A DNA stretch of 10,616 bases from Pseudomonadota bacterium (lineage in GTDB: Bacteria; Pseudomonadota; Gammaproteobacteria; Burkholderiales; Rhodocyclaceae): contig JAUPVD010000481.1 of NCBI GenBank assembly GCA_030917225.1, positions 1 to 10,616 on the forward strand, in the 5' to 3' direction. Under the pieces are notes generated by a model that searched no databases, was not told the origin of the DNA, and saw only the letters and a program-made list of their open reading frames with translations. The position numbers and the translations under genes were made by a program. How positions within the stretch are numbered: position 1 is the first letter of the stretch; each line of letters opens with the position of its first letter. Positions 1 to 7,286 of the stretch are shown here, in pieces.

Positions 1-120
1 GGATCCTGGGCGCAGAAACTTAACTACGTACGCTGCGGCATTCGCAGCCGCTACGAACCTGAATTCGTGGATCACCTCGGCCGGGTCGGCATGCGTGTCG
101 TCCGTGAAATTTCACACTAG
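1..120 (+). CDS. 3' end of an unidentified upstream gene (partial)
   Basis: The first 39 codons of the window are open in frame 1 and end at a TAG (118-120). The peptide is basic and aromatic, with the residues WAQKLNYVRCGIRSRYEPEF near its start. I do not recognise a domain in so short a tail. In described APE clusters the gene before the thioesterase is often a fused glycosyltransferase/acyltransferase, so that is a possible identity by position only. The same frame continues into the ammonia-lyase gene after 15 sense codons without a usable start until ATG 166. The 45-nt gap (121-165) shows no hairpin or convincing promoter, so the gene is probably co-transcribed with the operon. Confidence 0.5.
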   Translation, partial: GSWAQKLNYVRCGIRSRYEPEFVDHLGRVGMRVVREISH

Positions 121-165
121 CGCATCGTTGCAACCAACCTACTACAGAGTCCTCAGCACCATCTC

Positions 166-1725
166 ATGACTACAGGCCAGAACCAATCAGACCAATCTCT
201 CTGCGTCGTCGGCAACACGCGCCTGACCATTGAGGACGTCGTCGCCATTGCCGTTCGCCGCACCGGCGTAAGGCTTTCCGACGACACCTGCTTCAACCAC
301 CGCATCGATGCCGGCGCCGAATACCTTGAGCGCCTGCTCGCCGACGGAGGCACGATCTACGGCGTAACCACCGGCTACGGGGATTCCTGTACGGTTGCTG
401 TGCCGCCCGAACTTGTCGCCGAACTGCCGTTGCACCTAACCCGATATCACGGCTGCGGCCTTGGCGAGCACCTGCCGCCGGAAGCGGTGCGTGCCGTGCT
501 CGTTGCTCGACTGGTGTCGCTGGCGCAAGGTGCTTCCGGCGTTCGCCGCGTATTGCTTGAACGGCTGGCGATGCTGCTGAACCATGACCTCCTGCCACGC
601 ATTCCGGCCGAAGGCTCGGTCGGCGCCAGCGGCGATCTGACGCCCCTGTCCTACGTGGCAGCAACTCTGGTCGGCGAGCGCGACGTACTTTTTCGCGGCA
701 AGCTTGCGCCGGCCGCCACCGCTTGGCAGGAGCTCGACCTGGCGCCGCTGACACTGGCACCGAAAGAGGGGCTGGCGATCATGAACGGCACTGCGGTAAT
801 GACCGGTCTGGCCTGCCTTGCCTTCGCCCGAGCCGATTACCTGACCCGTCTGTGCTGCCGCATCACGGCGCTGGCCTCGGTGGCCATGCGCGGCAACCCC
901 GGACATTTCGACCCACGCCTCTTCGCCGTCAAGCCACATGCCGGCCAGATCGAAGCTGCGCACTGGATATGGGAGGACCTGGGTGGCACAAGCGCCTGCA
1001 GCGATGCCGAAAGCGTGCGTCTGCAGGATCGCTATTCGATCCGCTGCGCGCCACACGTTATCGGTGTGGCCCGCGATGCGCTGTCATGGATTCGTCGCGA
1101 TGTCGAAAACGAACTGAACAGCGCCAACGACAACCCGATCATCAACGGCGAGGAAGGTTGGGTGCTGCACGGCGGCCACTTCTACGGCGGCCATATTGCC
1201 TTCGCCATGGATGGGCTGAAAACTGCCGTCGCCAATCTTGCCGACCTGATGGACCGCCAGCTCGCACTGCTTGTCGATAGCCGATACAACCACGGTTTGC
1301 CGCAAAATCTGTCTGGCACCGTCGGTTCGCGCGCGCCGATCAATCACGGCTTCAAGGCAGTGCAGATCGGCACCTCGGCCTGGACGGCAGAAGCGCTGAA
1401 GCTGACCATGCCCGCCTCGGTATTCTCTCGTTCGACCGAATGCCACAACCAGGACAAGGTAAGCATGGGCACCATTGCCGCACGCGACTGCCTGCGCGTG
1501 CTCGAATTGACCGAACAGGTCGCCGCGGCACTGGTGCTGGCCACCACGCAAGCCGCCGAACTGCGATTCCGGGACGAAGCCTCGACGCTGACCGCGACCT
1601 GCGCCGGATTTGTGCAGGCCGTGCGTTCCGAAAGCACTTTCCTCGACGAGGACCGCCCGCTCGAAGGCGATCTGCGCCACACCACCGAACTGATCCGCGC
1701 CCGTCACTGGAGCTTCGATGTCTGA
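166..1725 (+). CDS. MIO-type aromatic amino acid (Tyr/Phe, possibly His) ammonia-lyase
   Basis: This 519-residue cytoplasmic enzyme of the HAL/PAL/TAL family removes ammonia from an aromatic amino acid to give an aryl-acrylate. The Ala154-Ser155-Gly156 triad, inside GSVGASGDLTPLSY, forms the MIO cofactor. The catalytic Tyr65 lies in IYGVTTGYG, Asn207 in IMNGT, Tyr290 and Arg293 in DRYSIRC, and NSANDNPII is at about 318-326. The late motif HNQDKVSMG (427-435) has the PAL/TAL spacing rather than the histidase NQEDHVSM form, which favours Tyr or Phe. However, Tyr94-His95 in the selectivity loop has the His seen in histidases and also in the flavobacterial TAL. No hut genes are nearby and the gene overlaps the thioesterase by 8 nt, so a role supplying coumarate/cinnamate as polyene starter is inferred. 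ATG 166 is the only start after the preceding stop; no clear Shine-Dalgarno is visible. Length is normal for the family. Confidence 0.92.
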   Translation: MTTGQNQSDQSLCVVGNTRLTIEDVVAIAVRRTGVRLSDDTCFNHRIDAGAEYLERLLADGGTIYGVTTGYGDSCTVAVPPELVAELPLHLTRYHGCGLGEHLPPEAVRAVLVARLVSLAQGASGVRRVLLERLAMLLNHDLLPRIPAEGSVGASGDLTPLSYVAATLVGERDVLFRGKLAPAATAWQELDLAPLTLAPKEGLAIMNGTAVMTGLACLAFARADYLTRLCCRITALASVAMRGNPGHFDPRLFAVKPHAGQIEAAHWIWEDLGGTSACSDAESVRLQDRYSIRCAPHVIGVARDALSWIRRDVENELNSANDNPIINGEEGWVLHGGHFYGGHIAFAMDGLKTAVANLADLMDRQLALLVDSRYNHGLPQNLSGTVGSRAPINHGFKAVQIGTSAWTAEALKLTMPASVFSRSTECHNQDKVSMGTIAARDCLRVLELTEQVAAALVLATTQAAELRFRDEASTLTATCAGFVQAVRSESTFLDEDRPLEGDLRHTTELIRARHWSFDV

Positions 1726-2137
1726 TCTCTGCGCCGAAGCCCTCGTCGAAGTGCCCTTCCACGACGTCGACGTCATGGACGTCGCCTGGCACGGCCACTA
1801 CGTCAAATATTTCGAGCTGGCACGCTGCGCGCTGCTACGGAAGATTGACTACGACTACCCCCAGATGCGCGACTCCGGTTACGCATGGCCAGTGGTCGAG
1901 TGCTACCTGAAGTACGTCCGTTCGGCACGTTACGGCCAGCGCCTGCAGGTGCGCGCCTCCTTGCGCGAATACGAAAACCGCCTGCGTTTCGACTACGAGA
2001 TCCGAGACACCGAAAGTGGTGAGCGGCTGACCAAGGGCTACACCGTTCAGGTCGCCGTCGCTATTGTCAGCGGCGAACTGCAGTTCGTCTCGCCGGACTG
2101 CCTGATCCAGCGCGTGGAGAAGACATGCGCCGACTGA
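1718..2137 (+). CDS. apeK: YbgC/4HBT-family hotdog acyl thioesterase (ApeK-like)
   Basis: A 139-residue single hotdog domain that hydrolyses an acyl thioester (acyl-ACP or acyl-CoA). The N-terminal stretch FHDVDVMDVAWHGHYVKYFE matches the 4-hydroxybenzoyl-CoA thioesterase signature; Asp18 aligns with the catalytic Asp17 of the Pseudomonas enzyme, followed by the conserved aromatic/His run at 24-28 and the long helix that begins around 29. The start ATG at 1718 lies inside the end of the ammonia-lyase gene (8-nt overlap) and has GGAG at 1709-1712, 5 nt upstream. A thioesterase occupies this position, just before the LolA-like and MMPL genes, in APE clusters, where it is called ApeK; release or proofreading of polyene acyl chains is the expected role. 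The exact substrate cannot be read from sequence. The symbol rests on synteny plus family. Confidence 0.88.
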   Translation: MSDLCAEALVEVPFHDVDVMDVAWHGHYVKYFELARCALLRKIDYDYPQMRDSGYAWPVVECYLKYVRSARYGQRLQVRASLREYENRLRFDYEIRDTESGERLTKGYTVQVAVAIVSGELQFVSPDCLIQRVEKTCAD

Positions 2138-2742
2138 TCCTCGCCCTGCTACTGCTGACGCCTTTCGCCAGCCCGGCCGCACCAACCACAGCCGAACTGG
2201 CCGCACGCATGGCACAGCGCCTTGAACAGGCGCCGGTGCTACGTGCCGATTTCGCGCAGGAGAAGGCCATGGCTGCCTTCAAGAAGCCCTTGCAGACCCA
2301 CGGCCGGCTGGTTTTCGCGCGTGGCCAGGGAGTGATCTGGCAGATCGATGCGCCACTAAAACTCACCTACGTACTCGGTGAGGATCGTATCGTCGAGATC
2401 GGCGAAGACGGGATCGCACAGGTCCGAACGGCCCACGACATCCCCGGTCTGGCGCAGGTGGGATCACTTTTTCGTGCGCTGCTTGGAGCGCAGACCGAGG
2501 CGCTGGCTGAGCTATTCACCATCATGCCGGATGGAACGATCGACGCCTGGCACCTGACGCTGGTACCGAAACCCGGACCCGTCGCGCAGGCGATGCGTGA
2601 AATTCGCATGAGCGGTAGCCGTCACGTCGAACGCATCCGCATCGAGGAAGCCAACGGCGACAGCACCACTCTGGTCTTTCGTAATCTCCGTGAGGATCGC
2701 GTGCTGCTTCCTGCTGAGCGCGAGCGCTTCGGGCTACGTTGA
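2125..2742 (+). CDS. LolA-like periplasmic lipid/lipoprotein carrier of the APE cluster
   Basis: A 205-residue secreted protein with a signal peptide: basic MRR, hydrophobic core to about residue 14, and probable cleavage after SPA or PAA near residues 18-19. The mature part resembles outer-membrane lipoprotein carrier LolA (COG2834 type): a helix with LRADFAQEK near 39-47, a LVFARGQGVIWQID strand pair typical of the G.L.F..P...RW segment of LolA, and a C-terminal beta region with TLVFRNLRED. It is a paralogue dedicated to this cluster rather than housekeeping LolA, judging from its place between thioesterase and exporter; by order it corresponds to apeL. It presumably binds a hydrophobic group in the periplasm and passes it to the outer membrane (inference). 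The start ATG 2125 overlaps the previous gene by 13 nt and has GGAG at 2116-2119, 5 nt upstream. Confidence 0.85.
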   Translation: MRRLILALLLLTPFASPAAPTTAELAARMAQRLEQAPVLRADFAQEKAMAAFKKPLQTHGRLVFARGQGVIWQIDAPLKLTYVLGEDRIVEIGEDGIAQVRTAHDIPGLAQVGSLFRALLGAQTEALAELFTIMPDGTIDAWHLTLVPKPGPVAQAMREIRMSGSRHVERIRIEEANGDSTTLVFRNLREDRVLLPAERERFGLR

Positions 2743-5069
2743 TGCGCTGGCGGCAATTGATGGCAATCGTCTGGCTGGTGCTGGTGCTGGCCGCAGCCAC
2801 TCACATCGCGCTTCGCTTCGCCGGTACATCACCGCTCGAAACCGACCTGCTCGCCATGCTGCCGCCGACGGAAAAGAGCGCCACAGCCGAAGCCGCCGTC
2901 AAAGCACTGAGCGATCAACTCGGCAATCGTGCACTTTTCCTCGTTGGCCATGCGGACGCTGACCAGGCGCGCCGCGCCGCGCGCAGTTTTGCCGCCAGGC
3001 TTGAAGCCTCGAACGCATTCAAGCGTGTAATCGCCAAAGCGCCGCAAGTTGACGCACGCTCCCTGACCGACTTCTATCTGCCATACCGTTCCGGACTCCT
3101 CGCTCCCGACAGCTATGGTGCGCTTTCCCGCCCCGACTTTCCGGCGGAGAACACCCTTTTGCGCCGCCTGCATCAACCGTTTCAGACGGGGATTGCCACG
3201 GACCCGACACTTGACCCGTTCGGCTTCCTGCAGCACTGGCTATCACAGCTGCCATTTGCGCAAACACGTTTGATGCCCAGCGATGGCATGCTTACGGTTC
3301 GTGATGCACAAGCGACCTGGGTGCTCGTATTGGCCGAGCCGCTTGGCAGCACCTTTGCTGGCGACACGCAAGCACGGGTCATCGCCGCTGTTGCCAGCGC
3401 CGAGTCAGCTCTGCGCGAGGAAGCCGTGCCGGCATCGCTGCTGCGTACCGGTGCGGTCTTCTATGGCGATGCCGCCCGCGCGAGTGCCGAGCGCGAGGTC
3501 GACCTTATCGGCGGGGGCTCGCTGATCGGCATCCTTGTCCTGATGTGGCTACTCTTCCGCTCGGTACGGCCGTTGGCGCTTAGCCTTGTTACCGTCGCCT
3601 GTGGCATCGTCTTCGCCACCGCCGCGGTACTCGTGACGCACGACCGGATTCATCTGATCACTCTCGTTTTCGGCGCCAGTCTGATCGGTGAAGCAGTCGA
3701 TTACGCCATCCAGTTCTTTGCTGCCCGCCTTGATGCCGGCATACGCTGGCAGGCCGACAAGGGGATCGCCCGCCTCCTGCCCGGGTTGTCTACCGCCTTG
3801 GCGACCAGCCTCATCGGTTACGGCGCACTGACGCTGACCCCTTTCCCGGCGATCAGCCAGATCGCGCTGTTTGCCTTTACCGGACTCGCTACCGCCTGGC
3901 TGTCGGTCATTCTTCTGCTGCCACTGCTGGCGAGGGCCCCGGGACCGTATGAGGGCAAAGACGTACGCCTGCCGCAGCGCCTGCTGCGCACCTGGAATGA
4001 TCGTGTTACACCCCGTGGCGTTATTGCACTCGTCCTCATGCTGCTTGCCGTTTCAATTCCTGGCTGGCTGCACCTCACCACCGACGACGATGTGCGCCAA
4101 CTCGTCGCCCGACCGGCAACCCTGGTCGAGCAGGAAGCGCGCATTCGTCTGCTCGTTGGCGCTACCGGTAGCAGCCGCTTCTTCCTGATCGAAGGGGCAA
4201 ACGACGAGGAGGCATTGCGCCGGGAGGAGGCACTGACCGAGCGTCTGCGTGCGCATCTAGGGCAGGGGCTGGCCGGCTATACATCGATGTCAAGGTTTGT
4301 ACCCTCCGCCGCGACGCAGGCCTCCCAGCGAACACTGTTACAGCAGGTGCTGCCCCCGGACAGAGTGGCGCCGCTACTGACGGAAGCGGGCTTGCACGAC
4401 AAGGCCGTCACGGCATGGCGCGACATGCTTTCCAGCAACGCCACGTTGACGCTGCAGGGATGGCTCGGTACGCCGCTGGCACAGCCTTTCAAACATCAGG
4501 TCCTCACCACCACAAACGGAACTGTACTGATCGTCACGCTGAGCAACGACGATGCCAGTCTCGACCTGACAGCTCTTGCCGCCGGTCTGCCAGGCGTCAG
4601 CGCAATTGACAAGGCAGCCAGCGTTTCTGCTCTTCTGGCCGAATATCGCCGACTTGCCACATTCTGGCTGCCGTTTGCAGGATTGATCGTTTTTGCAGTG
4701 CTGGCCTGGCGCTATGGATTCCGCCAGGGCGCTGCGATTCTGCTGCCGACGCTGGTAGCAATGGGTATGGCTCTTGGCCTCTACGGTTTTGCCGGGCTTT
4801 CGCTGACCCTCTTTTCTCTTCTGGCACTGGTGCTGATCCTGGGCGTCGGCGTTAACTATGCGATTTTTATCGTCGAGGCCGGTGAGCGCGCTCCCGCCCC
4901 CTTTGCCGGCGTACTGCTTTCAGCGGCAACGACGCTGCTTTCTTTCGGCCTGTTGGCACTCTCCAGCATGCCGGCATTGCATCAGTTTGGCCTGTTGCTG
5001 CTGATCGGGATCAGCACTGCCGTTCTGCTCGCCCCGGCAGCGCTCACACTGGGCGGAGCACGTCGATGA
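2742..5069 (+). CDS. MMPL/RND-superfamily inner-membrane exporter of the APE cluster
   Basis: A 775-residue integral membrane protein with the two-fold RND layout: TM1 at about 5-26, a large periplasmic domain to about 250, TM2-TM6 clustered at about 256-395, TM7 at about 426-446, a second periplasmic domain to about 637, and TM8-TM12 at about 640-770. The TM4 motif GEAVDYAIQFF carries Glu317 and Asp320-Tyr321, the Asp-Tyr pair used for proton coupling in MmpL-type pumps. The matching TM10 motif reads GVNYAIFI, with Asn705-Tyr706. Size and layout fit the predicted-exporter group (COG4258-like) found in APE and xanthomonadin clusters, position apeM. It is likely to export or extract the polyene lipid from the inner membrane. 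I start it at ATG 2742, which overlaps the LolA-like stop by 1 nt; a TTG at 2739 is in frame but less likely. No strong Shine-Dalgarno is visible, so translational coupling is probable. Confidence 0.9.
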   Translation: MRWRQLMAIVWLVLVLAAATHIALRFAGTSPLETDLLAMLPPTEKSATAEAAVKALSDQLGNRALFLVGHADADQARRAARSFAARLEASNAFKRVIAKAPQVDARSLTDFYLPYRSGLLAPDSYGALSRPDFPAENTLLRRLHQPFQTGIATDPTLDPFGFLQHWLSQLPFAQTRLMPSDGMLTVRDAQATWVLVLAEPLGSTFAGDTQARVIAAVASAESALREEAVPASLLRTGAVFYGDAARASAEREVDLIGGGSLIGILVLMWLLFRSVRPLALSLVTVACGIVFATAAVLVTHDRIHLITLVFGASLIGEAVDYAIQFFAARLDAGIRWQADKGIARLLPGLSTALATSLIGYGALTLTPFPAISQIALFAFTGLATAWLSVILLLPLLARAPGPYEGKDVRLPQRLLRTWNDRVTPRGVIALVLMLLAVSIPGWLHLTTDDDVRQLVARPATLVEQEARIRLLVGATGSSRFFLIEGANDEEALRREEALTERLRAHLGQGLAGYTSMSRFVPSAATQASQRTLLQQVLPPDRVAPLLTEAGLHDKAVTAWRDMLSSNATLTLQGWLGTPLAQPFKHQVLTTTNGTVLIVTLSNDDASLDLTALAAGLPGVSAIDKAASVSALLAEYRRLATFWLPFAGLIVFAVLAWRYGFRQGAAILLPTLVAMGMALGLYGFAGLSLTLFSLLALVLILGVGVNYAIFIVEAGERAPAPFAGVLLSAATTLLSFGLLALSSMPALHQFGLLLLIGISTAVLLAPAALTLGGARR

Positions 5070-5626
5070 GCCGCGCCGCTCTGTACGCGCTCTGCGCTGC
5101 GATGTTGGCCATCGCCTGCACCCCCATGGGCGATTCCTGCACGCGGCTTCCCGGTAACGGGCGGTATTGTCTGATAGCCGGCCCGTGGCCCGAATACGCA
5201 ACGGAACAGGCAAGCAACGTAACGCTGAATGACAAAACGCTGCGAATGATTTCGCGCATTTCATCGGGAGAGTCAGGCGTGCACTTTGCGGGGCTGAGCC
5301 CACTCGGTCAGACCCTGTTCCAGGTTTCGTGGGAAAATTCCGTCTTGCAAGCCGAACTGCCGGCCGCCCTCGGAAGCCGCCTCGATCCGACGCTGTTCCC
5401 AGCCCTCTTGCAGATCGCCACTTGGCCAGCCGAACGCATCCGGGAAGGCCTCTCGAGCGGACTCGAATTGCACGAACAACCCGGTCGCCGTGTCATTCAC
5501 GACAGCAATGGCGACGTACTGATTTTTTCCTGGGAAGGAAATCAATTGCCGTATCAGCGGCTACGCATTGAAGTGCCTGCACTGAATCTAATGATCGACA
5601 GTCGCTCGCTGGAAGCACTGCAATGA
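5066..5626 (+). CDS. DUF3261-like envelope lipoprotein of the APE cluster
   Basis: A 186-residue predicted lipoprotein. The N-terminus has a basic residue, a hydrophobic core and a somewhat weak lipobox, LAIAC, with Cys18 as the likely lipidated residue. Three further Cys occur early (10, 25 and 35); Cys25 and Cys35 would be in the mature protein and could form a disulfide. The rest is a soluble beta-rich domain ending in a YQRLRIEVP strand. Small lipoproteins of the DUF3261 type follow the MMPL gene in APE clusters (position apeN), where they are thought to help outer-membrane placement of the pigment; the biochemical function is not established. Start ATG 5066 makes an ATGA overlap with the exporter gene, with GGAG at 5055-5058. 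The family assignment is from length, lipobox and position rather than a diagnostic motif. Confidence 0.78.
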   Translation: MSRAALYALCAAMLAIACTPMGDSCTRLPGNGRYCLIAGPWPEYATEQASNVTLNDKTLRMISRISSGESGVHFAGLSPLGQTLFQVSWENSVLQAELPAALGSRLDPTLFPALLQIATWPAERIREGLSSGLELHEQPGRRVIHDSNGDVLIFSWEGNQLPYQRLRIEVPALNLMIDSRSLEALQ

Positions 5627-6813
5627 GCGATCTGATTACCCTGTCGCGCCCCGGACTAGTCAGCGCACTTGGGGCCGGTACCGAGACCACGCGCGAGCGT
5701 CTGTTTGCCGGAGACACCTCGGGCATGATCGCGGAAGCCGGTTGGCTACGAGACACTGCTGCCGCGCGTGTCGGCAGGCATGTCGGAACACTTCAGCCTC
5801 TGCCCGGCAGCGACTGGTATCGTCGCCACGCCAGCCGCAATAACCAGTTACTACTCACCGCCTTCGCCCAGATCGAAGATGATTTTCGCATCATGCTCGA
5901 GCGTTTCGGCGCCGGGCGCATCGGTGTCGTACTGGGCACAAGCACCTCGGGAGTTGCCGAGGGTGAAGCCGCCATCGCCGCCCATGCACGCGACGGCTGT
6001 CTGCCTGACAGCTTTGCGTACGAGCAAATGGAGATCGGTGATCCGGCCGTTTTTCTCGCTCGCCATCTCGGCACCGGCGGCCCGGCCTACACCGTGTCGA
6101 CTGCCTGTACCTCGGGTGGCAAGGCCCTAGTGTCGGCGCGCTTGCTGATCGCATCCGGGTTCTGTGATGCTGTCGTTACAGGTGGCGTCGACAGTCTGTG
6201 CAAACTGACGGTCGGCGGCTTCACCGCACTCGAATCAATCAGCCCTGAAATCTGCCAGCCGCTGTCGCGGAACCGGCGAGGCATCAACATCGGCGAAGGC
6301 GCAGCACTGTTCCTGATGACAGCTGGCTCCGGGCCGGTTGCATTGCTGGGTATCGGAGAGTCAAGCGATGCCCACCACATCTCTGCCCCCGAGCCGCAAG
6401 GCCGCGGCGCCGAGGCCGCAATGCGCGCAGCACTGGCCGACGCCGGCCTTGCGCCGACAGCCATCAGTTACCTGAACCTGCACGCCACGGCGACGCCGAA
6501 GAACGACGCGATGGAAAGTCTGGCTGTCGCTCGCGTCTTTCCCGACGGCATTCCCGTCAGCGGCACAAAGCCGATGACCGGCCACGCACTGGGTGCCGCT
6601 GGCGCACTGGAGGCCGCCTTCTGCTGGCTGGCGTTGACCGACCCGGCGGGCCGTCTGCCCCGGCACGTTTGGGATGGCGAGGCCGACCCTACTCTGCCGC
6701 GCCTCGATACGGTCACCTGGGGCCGTTGTTTCACGAAAGGGCGCCGCGTCGCAATGAGCAACTCGTTCGCCTTCGGCGGCAACAACCTGAGCCTGATTCT
6801 GGGAGTCGCCTGA
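5623..6813 (+). CDS. apeO: Beta-ketoacyl-ACP synthase, first ketosynthase (ApeO-like)
   Basis: A 396-residue thiolase-fold condensing enzyme that extends an acyl-ACP by two carbons from malonyl-ACP. Cys162 in STACTSGG is the acyl-accepting nucleophile; His287 in NLHATATP and His321 in KPMTGHALGAAG complete the Cys-His-His triad, with Lys316 before the latter. The C-terminal loop SNSFAFGGNN is the usual glycine-rich closing motif. A complete triad means it is a catalytic ketosynthase and not a chain length factor. In the characterised APE system ApeO pairs with a chain length factor (ApeC); no such gene is in this window, so a partner encoded elsewhere is expected. The N-terminal part before the nucleophile is about as long as in FabF. 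Start ATG 5623 forms ATGA with the previous stop and has TGGAAG at 5610-5615. The symbol rests on the O-P-Q-R gene order. Confidence 0.9.
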   Translation: MSDLITLSRPGLVSALGAGTETTRERLFAGDTSGMIAEAGWLRDTAAARVGRHVGTLQPLPGSDWYRRHASRNNQLLLTAFAQIEDDFRIMLERFGAGRIGVVLGTSTSGVAEGEAAIAAHARDGCLPDSFAYEQMEIGDPAVFLARHLGTGGPAYTVSTACTSGGKALVSARLLIASGFCDAVVTGGVDSLCKLTVGGFTALESISPEICQPLSRNRRGINIGEGAALFLMTAGSGPVALLGIGESSDAHHISAPEPQGRGAEAAMRAALADAGLAPTAISYLNLHATATPKNDAMESLAVARVFPDGIPVSGTKPMTGHALGAAGALEAAFCWLALTDPAGRLPRHVWDGEADPTLPRLDTVTWGRCFTKGRRVAMSNSFAFGGNNLSLILGVA

Positions 6814-7286
6814 TGAGCATCTTCCCGCCCATCGAGGAACTCCTGCCACACCGCGGCAACATGTTGTTGCTGTCGCGCGTGCTCGCCGCCGACGACGAGA
6901 GCGCAGCCTGCGAGGCAGTGCCCGACGCAGACGCATGGTACGCGGACGCAGATGGTCTGATGCCGGCCTGGATCGGCATCGAACTCATGGCACAGACGAT
7001 TGCTGCGCACGTCGCGCTGATTGCGCGCCGCGCAGGAAAACCGCCACGACCGGGGGTGCTGCTCGGCACACGCGCCTATCGGGCCGGCGTCGAGCGCTTT
7101 GCTGCCGGGAAGCCGCTAGAGGTCATGGCTCGCGTAACCTACCGCGACGATTCCGGACTGGGCGCCTACGATTGCGCGATGGTCGATGGCAACGGCACGG
7201 AACTCGCCACGGCGGCGATTACCGTCTACGAACCCGCGGACTTCGCGAAATTCATTGATGGGCAAACACACGGAGAAGCACAGTAA
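6813..7286 (+). CDS. apeP: FabZ/FabA-like hotdog 3-hydroxyacyl-ACP dehydratase subunit (ApeP-like)
   Basis: A 157-residue hotdog protein. It opens with IEELLPHRGNMLLLSRVL, close to the FabZ start LPHR..FLL.DRV. The central helix reads PAWIGIELMAQTIAAH, in which Glu57 and Gln61 match the FabZ active-site helix (IEAMAQ). The catalytic His normally found in the GHFP..P..PG segment just before that helix is absent: residues 40-52 are Asp/Trp/Tyr/Ala-rich with no His. It is therefore unlikely to be a self-sufficient FabZ. In the studied APE pathway ApeP acts with a second hotdog subunit, ApeI; that partner is not in the window. Start ATG 6813 overlaps the ketosynthase stop by 1 nt and has GGGAG at 6801-6805; the open frame extends further upstream inside the ketosynthase gene, but that extension shows no homology. 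Confidence 0.87.
   Translation: MSIFPPIEELLPHRGNMLLLSRVLAADDESAACEAVPDADAWYADADGLMPAWIGIELMAQTIAAHVALIARRAGKPPRPGVLLGTRAYRAGVERFAAGKPLEVMARVTYRDDSGLGAYDCAMVDGNGTELATAAITVYEPADFAKFIDGQTHGEAQ

Noticed and set aside
1..6. BamHI site at the very first base
   Set aside because: May reflect a cloned fragment end or chance; it carries no biological meaning.
166..1725. Plain catabolic histidase (hutH) of a histidine utilisation operon
   Set aside because: No hutU, hutI or related gene nearby; the gene overlaps a pigment-cluster thioesterase and its late motif is of PAL/TAL spacing. Histidase activity is not excluded biochemically.
1084..1776. Long open frame on the - strand (about 230 codons), with others at 436-1056 and 9898-10455
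   Set aside because: They lie wholly opposite well-conserved genes, show no recognisable motif and are expected by chance in GC-rich coding DNA.
2739..2741. TTG as start of the MMPL exporter
   Set aside because: ATG at 2742 follows immediately, overlaps the previous stop in the way other junctions here do, and gives a normal N-terminus.
6669..6812. Upstream in-frame extension of the dehydratase gene into the ketosynthase gene
   Set aside because: The extra 48 residues have no hotdog similarity; ATG 6813 has a good ribosome binding site and gives the usual FabZ-like N-terminus.
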